Shown here: piece by piece, positions 36,101-44,374 of the stretch | Numbering within the stretch: the stretch's first letter is position 1 | How the letters are laid out: each line of letters starts with the position of its first letter | DNA from: Bacteroidia bacterium | GTDB taxonomy: Bacteria; Bacteroidota; Ignavibacteria; SZUA-365 | DNA length: 64,000 nt | Assembly: GCA_027493955.1 (NCBI GenBank) | Contig: JAOSJT010000001.1 | Span: 1,661,131-1,725,130 of the forward strand | Reading direction: 5' to 3' | Position numbers and translations under genes: made by a program | Notes under the pieces: generated by a model | Databases searched by the model: none | What the model was told of the DNA's origin: nothing | The model's input: only the letters and a program-made list of their open reading frames with translations

Positions 36101-37668
36101 ACGAACACCCGGCGGAAACCCGGAATGCCCCGAAGCCGCGTTTCAATGCCGAGCGGAGAAACCGTCTGCCCCCTGCTGTTCTTGTAAATGTCCTTCAGTC
36201 GGTCCACGATTTCGTAGTTTCCCGACGCATGCCGTACGAATACATCGCCGGTGGCAAACCACGGATGATCTCCGGGATGAGCCATCGGCAGATCGCCCCC
36301 CTCCCCAAGAATGCGCGCAACGTAGGGACCGCGGATAAGCAGCTCCCCTTCATCCGATATGCGGGCGTCCACGCAGGGCAGCGGCACACCGACCGTTCCC
36401 GCTTCATACGCGCCCGGGGGACTCATGAGTATGCCGCCCGTGGCCTCGGTCATGCCGAAGCCGCTGCACAGCTCCACGCCGAGGTCCTGGAAAAAGCGGA
36501 ACACGTTCGCATCGAGGTGGCCGGCTGCCGACAAACCCCAGCGCAGAGATTGGCCGCATACCTCGCGAAAAGCATCCCGCGCTTCGCTGCCGCCGAGTCC
36601 GTTCATATTCGCGACCGCGGCATCGCGCAACTGCGACCAGCGCAGCGGAATTCCGATCAATCCCGTGGGCTGCACGGCGCGCAGACCCGAGAGCAGGGCC
36701 TCGCGGGAGCCGTCCTGCGCAAACACGTAGCGTCCGCGCCAGAACAGCATTCCCTGCAGTTCGAGGAAGCGGCCGAAGGTATGGAACAGCGGAAGATAGG
36801 CCAGCAGCGTTTCCCTTCGTCCGACCGAAGGCAGCGCAGCCGCGCGCGCGAAGCGCTTCGCGACCATGGCATGCTGCGAAAAACACACCGCCTTGGGCCT
36901 GCCCGTGGAACCCGACGTGAACATCACCGTCGCGGTGCTGAACGGATCGACGGGATGCTCCGGCAGCGGACGATGGCCGAACTCCGCGATGATATCGTCC
37001 AGCAGCAGAATGTCGCGATGTTTGTCCTCGATATCCTTTTGCGTGACGATGATGCTCGGAGGTCGCTTCATTGTGGCGGCGGCGGAGGCGAGCATGGTGA
37101 GGCGCTCCGGCGCATCGGTGACGGCGATGTTGATGCCGAGGCGTGCCATCATCCACGCCAGTTCCTGGACGTCGGTGTGCACACTCACCGGGGCCACGAG
37201 CATGCCGCGGCAGAGGCAGGCGAGATCGCACAGCGCCGTCTCGATACTGTTGGCGGCAAAAATGAGCACGCGCGGTGTGCTGTGCACAGCGTGAAGCGCC
37301 GAGGCGATGCGCCGTATCCGCTGGCGGGCTTCATCAAAGGTGAGCTTGCGGCCCTCAGCCAGCGACTCGAGATACACGGCGTCACCGCATTCTTCGGCCC
37401 TGTCCGCAAGCAAATCGCCCAGCGAATATCGCAGATGCGCAAGAAGAGCCACCGCATCGACCGCCCACTGATACCTGGTCGCAACATCGAGCGACTCGAG
37501 CACCTCCGGGCGCGCGCTCCAGCGGAGATAGTGCCTCCACACTGTGTCCGGGACAGCGGCTGCTCCCTGGGTTGCCAGAGTTTCATGCACCGCCGCTACC
37601 GCCCGGCGGTTGTGTTCGGGATCGTTGCTCTGCGATGCAAAAATCTCACTGTGTATCTTCACGGCCAT
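33127..37668 (-). CDS. giant fusion: AMP-forming acyl-CoA synthetase-like + helical region + kinase-like + GNAT
   Basis: A 1513-residue protein. Residues 1-95 are a conserved helical leader. Residues ~85-620 form an ANL adenylating enzyme of long-chain acyl-CoA synthetase type: FTSGSTGRPKAV at 250-261 (ATP loop), YLPLFHTFGRFLE, GFGMTEATGG at 403-412, ATGDVFVRHASGNYEIVDRLKD at ~472-493 (partly shown) and LTPKGSFNRG near 591 with the late Lys. Residues ~740-980 are alpha-helical, perhaps HEAT-like. Residues ~1000-1240 look like a degenerate aminoglycoside-kinase/ABC1-type fold (PGAAHPANVSV ~1130, IHSIDGW ~1151). Residues ~1365-1500 are a GNAT acetyltransferase with IDPAVRGKGLGAAII at ~1446. Monocistronic; the 5' end is duplicated at 40163-40449. 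Product unknown. Confidence 0.88.
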   Translation of the reverse strand: MAVKIHSEIFASQSNDPEHNRRAVAAVHETLATQGAAAVPDTVWRHYLRWSARPEVLESLDVATRYQWAVDAVALLAHLRYSLGDLLADRAEECGDAVYLESLAEGRKLTFDEARQRIRRIASALHAVHSTPRVLIFAANSIETALCDLACLCRGMLVAPVSVHTDVQELAWMMARLGINIAVTDAPERLTMLASAAATMKRPPSIIVTQKDIEDKHRDILLLDDIIAEFGHRPLPEHPVDPFSTATVMFTSGSTGRPKAVCFSQHAMVAKRFARAAALPSVGRRETLLAYLPLFHTFGRFLELQGMLFWRGRYVFAQDGSREALLSGLRAVQPTGLIGIPLRWSQLRDAAVANMNGLGGSEARDAFREVCGQSLRWGLSAAGHLDANVFRFFQDLGVELCSGFGMTEATGGILMSPPGAYEAGTVGVPLPCVDARISDEGELLIRGPYVARILGEGGDLPMAHPGDHPWFATGDVFVRHASGNYEIVDRLKDIYKNSRGQTVSPLGIETRLRGIPGFRRVFVVGDGREYNVLLVVPDTAHHLFSAGHTEEERDAYIREIIRTVNAQLAPFERIVRYALLDRDFDAELGELTPKGSFNRGAVARSFAGVIASLYKSRSLDFVHDGLTLRLPHWLLRELGVTEHDITSGGDGLGNRAEGTLLNVARGRDAQSWIVGDLEYCIPGGVLDLGVLCRQPLGWIANPALVAMFPCREGWDASLPAGMSVRASANGASRTLAASGGAAPSGVSIRLHRIHALLSAVLLGDAATAMTLIDDVAVELDHGGRHLGGVIRARLASLAWHPDAGVRCSAYAALLLYDPMPEESAAYAEFVRSGLPFLSSESIRGIAGRDLRHGRLAALRARLQRYRDEKVFDGPEGTVVVRAVLELLTHLAETDPVYVYEVRAELCHWMRHEFERGLRQYGSDTLFQRLKAQYVSRYAAWLQGGSSGDCLRSALRYDQSIPDDSRLRLEALFTSTPFLPLSLLMLYEIPSFSCERVAADGVWISMLPGFGGAPRFLASISTRDGRHYQMQILLHPEFSDPDVLGSMHAFIALAGAASGARVLPRFGSFMPDAGAVSMQYVRGTTVWDDILRLASRRDHPAEATRKLRSLFVRGMAAFITAWRQSSGSIIPGAAHPANVSVPDECVRGGAMIHSIDGWKPCDGPASLLQSLRHHFYAMTSAHIPELRGSLDAVWICEAAREALGDAEGMSMIEAMLAEGNEVDEDLRSAASRWLDAMRAGWIAPLSLDSAVACFCEWNSSHATPPFALRERYTRDLARLFDIGRLGEIGRYTLYRRTAFADARDETLRAFDSLLDDMHRYPAVPPTRLPAMTALQDSLQAEDERHALLRMVSPSADASRYALMTVEGVQVLQRRIPGRTGETFILRDAVTAAEIGMLYDLFLREQFPVVIGEGMQYLVLVDEWHRIEGGAGYAFEADGSLSVELLIIDPAVRGKGLGAAIIDELGRRASDMGALQLRAPYYLRKFCLRMGFADDAGNGDLRRAVAPQPGNTVTL

Positions 37669-38063
37669 GGTGGAGTGTGCTTTGGTATGGTCGATTGCTT
37701 AAAATCGTCTCACGAGGCAAAACCGCATCGCCCTGCGCTTCCTTCAGGTGCTGTAATCTACGAAATCCGGGAGCGGGTGCTAATGCTCCGGATACACCCT
37801 TCACGGGTGGGCACTGAAGCGAGGGATGTGCGCGAGGTCCGGTATGTAGGCAGCGTCCTCGCTTTTATTCATAGTATGCCCACCTCTTCGGGCTCGGGTA
37901 CAAGCCATGAACGTACATCCTGCCCCGGAAGAGCGAGAGTTCAGCCACGTCCCTCACCACCAGACGCCTGCGCTAAAGGTACCGTCTTTTTACCCTGCGG
38001 TAATCTTGCATTTCATTTTTTTTTCTTTTCGATGCGGTACATTTATGCAATCAGGAGGAAGCT
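37669..38063. other. intergenic region upstream of the giant fusion gene
   Basis: 395 bp; contains a T-rich stretch (38009-38033) that may be a promoter element or terminator tail. No gene seen before 38064. Confidence 0.4.
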
Positions 38064-38336
38064 ATGATCTCAACCTTGCCGGCGCACCCGTGCGAACCCG
38101 CGATGATCACGAGTTGGATTGATTATCAACGGATGTGTCCATCGGATCCCCGCGAATTGATCGCCCATGCTACAATTGACTCCGTGGTCGGGCAGTACGA
38201 CAACAGCGCGGACTTCATCGAACCCGGTACGTGGAGCGCCTCACCGCTCGCGATATCGAGCAAACCGGTTGTGTCAGTTCTCGAGTCGGACAACTATCTA
38301 CGGCCGAGCCGTCAACCAGAGCGAAGATCCGTATGA
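38064..38336 (+). CDS. small ORF with strong ribosome-binding site, unknown
   Basis: A 90-codon ORF (MISTLPAHPCEPAMITSWID...) preceded by AGGAGG six bases before the ATG, an unusually strong site for this window. The protein matches no family I know and its second half could be read just as well in another frame, so it may be a gene remnant. It belongs to the AT-richer cargo between the intact and truncated copies of the adenylate fusion gene. Confidence 0.3.
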   Translation: MISTLPAHPCEPAMITSWIDYQRMCPSDPRELIAHATIDSVVGQYDNSADFIEPGTWSASPLAISSKPVVSVLESDNYLRPSRQPERRSV

Positions 38337-38446
38337 CAACGAAACGTCAGCCATGGCAAGTTCTAAGGTCGTCTATCTATTACGCTAAACACCACGCCCG
38401 CACAACCCTGACTTATGCAAATATCCTGCCTAGAGGTTGAAGAATG

Positions 38447-39121
38447 ATGCGATCTTATCTGATCGAACTGGATCTAATTCAGCATCTGCGCCTGATCAGA
38501 TTGGCATTTTTGGGAGCTCTGCTCGTTTGTCCCGCATGCGGCGAAGGTCCTAACACCAGGCCGAATATTCCAACATTCTATCGTACACTCGATCATGTTC
38601 TCGCGGACTCTTCAACGCTCCGCCAACTCTACATGACTGAAATTGGAGACAGTCTGGATCCAAGAATCGGAGCTTTCAGTCAACTTGAGTATCTTGAAAT
38701 AAGAAATAGTGATTTACAATACCTGCCCGATGAATTTGCGAAGCTCAAGAGGCTATGGACACTGAAGTTGATTCATAACAATTTCAAGAGCATTCCTCCA
38801 CAGATTTTCGAACTATCCAGGTTGTCAGGATTGCTAATAGACGGAAACAAGATTGATTCCATTTCATTCGGACTTCAACGATTAACCAATCTCGATTTTC
38901 TCTCCCTGGATGATAACAGGTTACGGCATATCGCAATAGCAAACATCAATCCCCGTATGATGGTTTCAATGCATTTTTCAAGCAATCGACTTGATGACTT
39001 CCCCGCGGACAGTAGCGATTTTCCAAAGCTTCAATTTTTGGTGTTGGCTGGCAATCCTATTCCGGATTCAACTAGGAAAGCAATTCGACGCAGGCTCCCG
39101 AACGTTGAGGTATCATTTTAG
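38447..39121 (+). CDS. exported leucine-rich-repeat protein (copy 1)
   Basis: A 224-residue protein with a hydrophobic export signal (LIRLAFLGALLVCPACG, possibly a lipoprotein) and six to seven 23-residue leucine-rich repeats (LEYLEIRNSDLQYLPDEFAK, LWTLKLIHNNFKSIPPQIFE, LDFLSLDDNRLRHI, LQFLVLAGNPIPD). It ends IRRRLPNVEVSF like its neighbour at 39338, so they are paralogues. Base composition is clearly more AT-rich than the flanking genes. Likely a surface or periplasmic interaction protein; partner unknown. ATG 38447 or 38444 may start it. Confidence 0.75.
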   Translation: MRSYLIELDLIQHLRLIRLAFLGALLVCPACGEGPNTRPNIPTFYRTLDHVLADSSTLRQLYMTEIGDSLDPRIGAFSQLEYLEIRNSDLQYLPDEFAKLKRLWTLKLIHNNFKSIPPQIFELSRLSGLLIDGNKIDSISFGLQRLTNLDFLSLDDNRLRHIAIANINPRMMVSMHFSSNRLDDFPADSSDFPKLQFLVLAGNPIPDSTRKAIRRRLPNVEVSF

Positions 39122-39337
39122 CGGCTCAACCCTTTCATGATCTCGTACTGATTTGCTATGGCAAGCTGCCACCGGCTCAGGTTCTCTCGAGTAAGGCAGA
39201 GTCGCGCCCGACAGACAGCGACCGGTACCGGGAAGAGTTGAAGATGGCGAGAAATGTACAATGACGGTGTACATACGCCCTCCATGCAGCGGCGCTATAC
39301 GGTTCAGTACTTTCTCAGGTGATAGAGGTAGAGAGGC

Positions 39338-39976
39338 ATGAAGTTGACAAATAGAATTCTTCTGATCATCGTGCTCCTCTGCGGGATAGCGTGTGAAGAG
39401 GATGTCATAGACACCACGAATCCATACAGACCTTACTACAGTCTTGAAGAAGCGCTGAGGGATTCGTTGGCCGCAACCGACCTCATTCTCGAAAACATTG
39501 GGGATACCCTATCTCCTGAGGTTGGCAGGCTGAGAAACCTGCGTGGATTATTTATCAGACGCTCAAATATTCGATATTTACCCGAGGAGATAAAGTATCT
39601 ACAATCTCTCACCATTCTCGTCCTCTCGAATAATCGGTTCGCGAGTGCTCCATATCAAATCAGGCAACTTGATAGGTTAGTGTCGTTGTGGATAGATCAC
39701 AATGAGTTCACGAAATTTCCGTCCGAGGTTGCGCAGTCAAGCAGGCTCTCTGAAATCAATGTAAAATCTAATCATATTACAATTTTTCCGGAAAACCATC
39801 TGAACTTGCGGCAAGTGGAATTTCTGAATCTCGATTCCAACAGGATTTCGGTGATCAACGTGGACTCCCTCGAAGCACCTCATCTCAGGATACTATCACT
39901 GCGAGGGAACCCCATCCCTGCGAACATGAAGGAGCAACTCCGGCAGCGCTTGCCCGGAGTAGAACTACGGTTCTGA
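39338..39976 (+). CDS. leucine-rich-repeat lipoprotein (copy 2)
   Basis: A 212-residue lipoprotein: MKLTNRILLIIVLLCGIAC ends in a good lipobox (GIAC). The mature part has leucine-rich repeats (LRGLFIRRSNIRYLPEEIKY, LTILVLSNNRFASAPYQIRQ, LVSLWIDHNEFTKFPSEVAQ, LRILSLRGNPIPANM) and the same C-terminal RQRLPGVELRF motif as copy 1. AT-rich relative to neighbours, suggesting transfer. Anchored in a membrane facing the periplasm or outside. Confidence 0.82.
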   Translation: MKLTNRILLIIVLLCGIACEEDVIDTTNPYRPYYSLEEALRDSLAATDLILENIGDTLSPEVGRLRNLRGLFIRRSNIRYLPEEIKYLQSLTILVLSNNRFASAPYQIRQLDRLVSLWIDHNEFTKFPSEVAQSSRLSEINVKSNHITIFPENHLNLRQVEFLNLDSNRISVINVDSLEAPHLRILSLRGNPIPANMKEQLRQRLPGVELRF

Positions 39977-40162
39977 GCTGAGATTTTCTATCTCCCCACA
40001 ACGTACGCACTATGAGTAATCCGGCGTCCGTTGTACTTCGCTTTCCTTTCCTTCATACTCAAATACGTAAGCCCGCTACCGCATCGACATACGGGAGGTA
40101 CGCGCTCATCGCTTCACCTGACGTGTACTTGCATTCTCGACAACGAAGCATGATGTCCGGCA

Positions 40163-40449
40163 TAGCCGCATTCTTAAACCCTGTCCGCAAGCAAATCGCC
40201 CAGCGAATATCGCAGATGCGCAAGAAGAGCCACCGCATCGGCCGCCCACTGATACCTGGTCGCTACATCGAGTGACCCGAGCACTTCCGGGTGCGTGCTC
40301 CAGCGGAGGTAGTGCCTCCACAGCTCGTCCGGTATCGCGATGGCTCCATCCGTTGCCAGAACTTCATGCGCCGCCGCTACCGCCCGGCGGTTGTGTTCGG
40401 GATCGTTGGCTACCTCCGTGAAAATTTCTGTATTTATCTTCAACGTCAT
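40163..40449 (-). pseudogene. truncated copy of the giant adenylate-fusion gene (first ~90 codons)
   Basis: ATG 40449 opens MTLKINTEIFTEVANDPEHN, then RAVAAAHEVLATDG... to LRYSLGDLLADRV, aligned residue by residue with the first 91 residues of the 33127-37668 protein. Nucleotide match is strongest toward the 3' end (a run of over 60 identical bases around 40180-40240). A GAA-to-TAA change gives a stop at 40174 and homology ends near 40163. Same orientation as the full gene, 2.5 kb away. Not functional as an enzyme. Confidence 0.88.
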
Positions 40450-40658
40450 ATCTGCGCCTGTGAAGGATTGGTCGACGGGATGTTTCCGACGGTCGCGGTC
40501 GGGCTCATTGTCCATGCCAAACCGCGAGCACTTCAATCGATGCAATCCGGCGGCCATGTTTCTCCTCGGCCGGCTCTTGACATTCCGTCCGATTTTCGAC
40601 ATTTTCGGCAATTCATCGCAATTCATTTTCATTACATTATATCTGCGGAGGTACCGTC

Positions 40659-41228
40659 ATGAAACGCATTCTGCTTGCAACGCTCGCGGGAGGAGTCATC
40701 ATTTTCGTCTGGGGAGCCGTTTCGCACATGCTGCTCGGCGCGGGTATGCTCGGCGTGTCCGTCATGAGCAACGAAGATCCCGTGCTGGAAGCATTGAGCA
40801 CGAATCTCCCCGAAGCGGGATTGTACATGTTTCCGGGCTGGGATCTGGAGGCTTCCGCTTTCGACGAACCGGACGAGGCCTGGATGAACAAGTATCGCGA
40901 CGGTCCCGCCGGCATGCTCATCTACCGGCCCAAAGGTGGTGAAGTCATGCCTCCGTCCACGATGGTATCGGAATTCGTCAGCAATCTGCTCGCTGCGCTT
41001 CTCTTCACGTTGCTGGCTTCCGCGCTCGCGGGTTCGTATGGAAAACGCGTCGCCTTGCTGTCGCTGCTCGGGCTGTTCTCCTGGCTGTCGATCAGCGTGA
41101 GTTACTGGATCTGGTATCACTTCCCGCTGGCTTACATCGCCGGCGAGGGCATCGATGTCGTGTTCGCCTGCGTGCTCGCCGCGATCGCCATAGCGAAAAT
41201 CGTGCCGGCGCCCGCTGCTAAAAACTAG
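40659..41228 (+). CDS. membrane protein, function unknown
   Basis: A 189-residue protein with an N-terminal hydrophobic helix (ILLATLAGGVIIFVWGAVSHMLL), a soluble loop with a PEAGLYMFPGW motif, and two to three C-terminal helices (FVSNLLAALLFTLLASALAG, VALLSLLGLFSWLSISVSYW, VVFACVLAAIAIAKIV). Similar uncharacterised proteins are common in Gram-negatives. A GGAGGT site lies seven bases before the ATG. Monocistronic. Confidence 0.75.
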   Translation: MKRILLATLAGGVIIFVWGAVSHMLLGAGMLGVSVMSNEDPVLEALSTNLPEAGLYMFPGWDLEASAFDEPDEAWMNKYRDGPAGMLIYRPKGGEVMPPSTMVSEFVSNLLAALLFTLLASALAGSYGKRVALLSLLGLFSWLSISVSYWIWYHFPLAYIAGEGIDVVFACVLAAIAIAKIVPAPAAKN

Positions 41229-41673
41229 CCTCGTCTACATCGGAGGTCAGACTCAGCGTTCTTGCATGGCAGAGAACTTCCACCCCTGCATCGCTGAAGT
41301 GTGCCCACCAGTCCGCCTCAGGCGGATACACCGGTCCATTTCGTAAGTGACATCATCGCACCAGTGCGTGCCAGCAAACCTTGTCATGCTGAGGGCTGCG
41401 ACGGCACGGATATTGCTTAAAAATCCGATATCAGCAGAGCAGCGTCTCGAAGCATGATTCTTTCCGTAACGTAATCAGAGCCCCACTTCCATGAGATGTC
41501 ATTAACAGGATTTTTTATCGGCGCGTACACTCAGGGTGACGATCCGTGCTGAACTCAGGATGAACACGGATACTTGCGCTCCCCAGTCTGGAGCGACGGT
41601 TACATCACCATGACATCTGCAATCGAATTTCTTCCTACATTAGCAGTACTTCAATATTGTGGAGAGCACTGTA
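41229..41673. other. intergenic region with degenerate repeat fragments
   Basis: 445 bp without a gene. Contains the palindrome TCCGCCTCAGGCGGA (~41315) and degenerate pieces of a GTCATGCTGAGG/CTCAGGATGA-type dispersed repeat (41384-41396, 41554-41563). Confidence 0.4.
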
Positions 41674-43119
41674 ATGAAGAAATGCGCATCTTTTCTGCTT
41701 TTTCTCATGACCACCACGTACTGCGCCAAAGCCCAGACAGCCTGGCCTCCGGCACCGTTTCTCCTCTCCACGCCTGCCGTACAAAATCCCACCCTCTTCC
41801 GCATGGATCACGTTGCCGGCTGCCCCGGCAACGGCCTGGAGCAGGACAAACTGCATCTGCAATGGCAGCGCTCGGTCTGGCTCCCGCCCTTCGAAGACAG
41901 AAACGACAGCACGGATACGGTGCGCTATGAAATCAATTTCATCGTCGAAAGTCACAGCGGCCCGGGTACGATCACCGTTCCCTTCCCCTCGGCCAACGGG
42001 GCTGTGGATTGGGACGACGTTCTGAGCGGCGATGAGCTGTACGAGCGATTGTTTCGTCCCCCTGTCCCGCATCCGGTGGAGCCGGATACCATAGTGATTC
42101 GCGTGCCGTGGTTTGTCCGGGCATGGAACAGCGTGGGTTCTACATACTCCGACACTGCCGGCATCACAATACGAAACAACCCCTTGCCAACACCCGCGCT
42201 GGTGATGTCGTACAACCGGCCGCCTTCCCCCTACCCACCAACAATGGTACAACCCCGGAACGGCGAAGTAGTCACCGGCATCAGTGCCGCCTCACCGCCT
42301 CTGCCCTTCCTCTGGTCTCCGTCTTATGATCGCAACATTGCGAAAGGTGAGACGAACGCTGTATTCAGGCCTTATAATCCCGTCACCCGGCAATGGGAGA
42401 TCGATTATGATCAAACGGTCGATACGCTCAGCTATCAGTGGGTCGGCACCGTCGTCCACACCGCACCGCCGGGAAAAGGAGCACCGATCGGGACGGTGCT
42501 GGCACGACATACCCGAACGAGCACAGGTTTTCAGATGATGACGGCGGATTTTGATTTGCTCTTCGGGGGACTCACACCACCACCTACGGCGATGACCGCC
42601 GATACGGTGGTTCTTGATTATAACATCTTCGTCAAGGACTTCAATTACACTGATTTCACTTCACTTCTGGCACCGCGGGCTGAAGTCACGTTCCGCTACA
42701 GAGAAGACGGAACTCTGTACCCCGACACCTCGAAGTGGGTCCGCTCCGGCTGCAGGCCGCATGAACAGGTCAGCTCGGTGTACAGAATCACCCTGGTCAG
42801 GGACGGCATTGTCGGTGTGGAAGCAAACACCCCGTTGCCATCAGCGCCAACGTTGCGTGCGCTGTATCCGAATCCCGCGATCACCGGCTTCACCGTGGAG
42901 TATGCCTTGCCGGGAAGCTCAGCCGCAGCGCTTGAAGTGCTGGATATACTCGGACGCAGTGTCAAAACGCTGTCGCAAGCCGCACCCGGCGCGGGGACGC
43001 ATCGGGCCGTGTGGGATGGCAACGACATGAGCGGACGACGCGCCGGGCCGGGCACCTACATACTGCGCCTCACATATGGCACCGAAGTGCTGACGCGCGC
43101 CGTTATCGTGCTGCGCTAG
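41674..43119 (+). CDS. secreted T9SS cargo protein with type A sorting domain
   Basis: A 481-residue protein: signal peptide MKKCASFLLFLMTTTYCAKAQ, a large beta-rich body without a family I recognise (fibronectin-like strands, many Pro/Thr), and a C-terminal ~85 residues of T9SS/FlgD-like sorting domain (LRALYPNPAITGFTVEYALP, LEVLDILGRSVKTL, AGPGTYILRLTYG). It should cross the outer membrane by type IX secretion and be anchored or released after removal of the tail. ATG 41674 has GGAG nine bases upstream; the in-frame GTG 41659 is unnecessary. Confidence 0.85.
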   Translation: MKKCASFLLFLMTTTYCAKAQTAWPPAPFLLSTPAVQNPTLFRMDHVAGCPGNGLEQDKLHLQWQRSVWLPPFEDRNDSTDTVRYEINFIVESHSGPGTITVPFPSANGAVDWDDVLSGDELYERLFRPPVPHPVEPDTIVIRVPWFVRAWNSVGSTYSDTAGITIRNNPLPTPALVMSYNRPPSPYPPTMVQPRNGEVVTGISAASPPLPFLWSPSYDRNIAKGETNAVFRPYNPVTRQWEIDYDQTVDTLSYQWVGTVVHTAPPGKGAPIGTVLARHTRTSTGFQMMTADFDLLFGGLTPPPTAMTADTVVLDYNIFVKDFNYTDFTSLLAPRAEVTFRYREDGTLYPDTSKWVRSGCRPHEQVSSVYRITLVRDGIVGVEANTPLPSAPTLRALYPNPAITGFTVEYALPGSSAAALEVLDILGRSVKTLSQAAPGAGTHRAVWDGNDMSGRRAGPGTYILRLTYGTEVLTRAVIVLR

Positions 43120-43123
43120 CAAG

Positions 43124-43207
43124 GATGACGCGGATCTGCACGGATGAAAACGCGGAAAGGGGACGCGGATTAAGGCGGATGGAGAGGACGCGGATGTACG
43201 CGGAAGA
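43124..43207. repeat. GACGCGGAT-type degenerate repeat
   Basis: The motif (G)ACGCGGAT or CGCGGAA recurs about every 15-25 bases (GACGCGGATCTGCACGGATG ... GGACGCGGATGTACGCGG). It is one of several dispersed non-coding repeat types in this window. Confidence 0.6.
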
Positions 43208-43237
43208 ATCACTCGCAGGAGTATCGCAATTGCGTCG

Positions 43238-43618
43238 CTACCCCTTCATCCCGATATACATCCCGCCGAAATACGGGATCAACCAGACGAGCCACACGAA
43301 CAGGCTGTAACGATGGAAGTTGCCGCGTGTCGTCTCGCTGCCGCGCAGGACTACAGCAGTGGCCCAGGATGCATGCAGCAGCATGAGCCAGAGGGCGATC
43401 TGTCCCGTCAGCGTGTGGGGCTCGAGGATATCGAACGGCCCTTGTGCGAGGGCGTGCATCGCAAGCGTTCCCGACACGTCGAACACAAAGCCCAGCCAGA
43501 ATGCGGCGACATGCCAGGGCTTGAGATAGCGTGCGATGCGCTCTGCCCAGACGCCGAGCGAATAGAACAGCAGTGCGAGAGTAATGAGTGTGGCAGAGAG
43601 AGCGACGGTGACGTGCAT
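43238..43618 (-). CDS. TIGR03987 family membrane protein
   Basis: A 126-residue protein with four transmembrane helices (VALSATLITLALLFYSLGVW, HVAAFWLGFVFDVSGTLAMH, GQIALWLMLLHASWATAVVL, YSLFVWLVWLIPYFGGMYIG), matching the small TIGR03987 family of unknown function. ATG 43618 begins the family sequence; the upstream open frame is not conserved. Stands alone, convergent with the T9SS gene. Confidence 0.85.
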   Translation of the reverse strand: MHVTVALSATLITLALLFYSLGVWAERIARYLKPWHVAAFWLGFVFDVSGTLAMHALAQGPFDILEPHTLTGQIALWLMLLHASWATAVVLRGSETTRGNFHRYSLFVWLVWLIPYFGGMYIGMKG

Positions 43619-43952
43619 GGCAACCTGCTGTGCTTCATTGGAAACGGTACGAGCACGCGGCCATCCGCGGCGGACTCGTGGAAACAACGAGCTTCGGCGC
43701 ACCTGACTGATCAGACCGAAAAAGCACGCAATGTCCGAATAGCAATATACCACTCCGTCGGCGCCCGACCCATTCCCGCATCCCCGAATACGGATGAAGA
43801 CGGAGCAACGAAAATACTCCATCGGTACACGAACATCATTGATATTCTCCGTCAGGGCGCGACAGATCCCTCAAAATTGCGTATCATTGTTGACCCGGTC
43901 CCACTACCGGACCACCTCATCAGAAACCAACGGCGTTGAGCCAGGAGTTCGT
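43619..43952. other. divergent intergenic region
   Basis: 334 bp between divergent genes; open frames here have no family features. No repeats seen. Confidence 0.35.
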
Positions 43953-44315
43953 ATGTATCGGTTTTATCGTTTGGACAAAGACGAACATGACAATGATGTC
44001 CTCACCCCCGTGGACACCTGCGCCATTCAGGGCGACCGTATTCCGGATATTCCGGTGAAATTCCAGAATGTCCTCTTTCATCTGGGTATTGGCCCGGACG
44101 ATCGCATGTACGTTCGTCGCGAATATCTCTCCGGAGTACCGGATTCCATTATCACCGCGGTGGAGGAGTTTGTCAACAACGCTCCCGAGAAGCTCGCGTT
44201 ACCGACCTACTTCTACTCACACATCCTTCTCAATGACGTCGAGCGCATACCGCATCTGCATCTCGTGTACTACGCAAAGAATGAAGAAACCGTCCGGGCT
44301 TTCCTGAACGGCTGA
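43953..44315 (+). CDS. hypothetical cytoplasmic protein
   Basis: A 120-residue soluble protein (MYRFYRLDKDEHDNDVLTPV...) with mixed alpha/beta character and no signal peptide. I do not recognise a family. Support for being real: AGGAG seven bases before the ATG, coding-like composition, and a good terminator hairpin directly after the stop. Confidence 0.6.
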   Translation: MYRFYRLDKDEHDNDVLTPVDTCAIQGDRIPDIPVKFQNVLFHLGIGPDDRMYVRREYLSGVPDSIITAVEEFVNNAPEKLALPTYFYSHILLNDVERIPHLHLVYYAKNEETVRAFLNG

Positions 44316-44335
44316 TTCGACGCGGCTACCCCATG

Positions 44336-44374
44336 AAAGCAATTTCGTGCGCGCACGGGATTGCTTTTTCTTTT
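44336..44374 (+). terminator. rho-independent terminator
   Basis: A 16-bp imperfect stem, AAAGCAATTTCGTGCG paired with CGCACGGGATTGCTTT (two mismatches), followed by TTTCTTTT, 20 bp after the stop codon at 44315. Confidence 0.75.

Noticed and set aside
35740-38067. 775-codon plus-strand frame opposite the giant fusion gene
   Set aside because: It is antisense to a gene with clear domain motifs on the minus strand; its translation is Arg/His/Gln-rich without any family feature, typical of GC-rich shadow frames.
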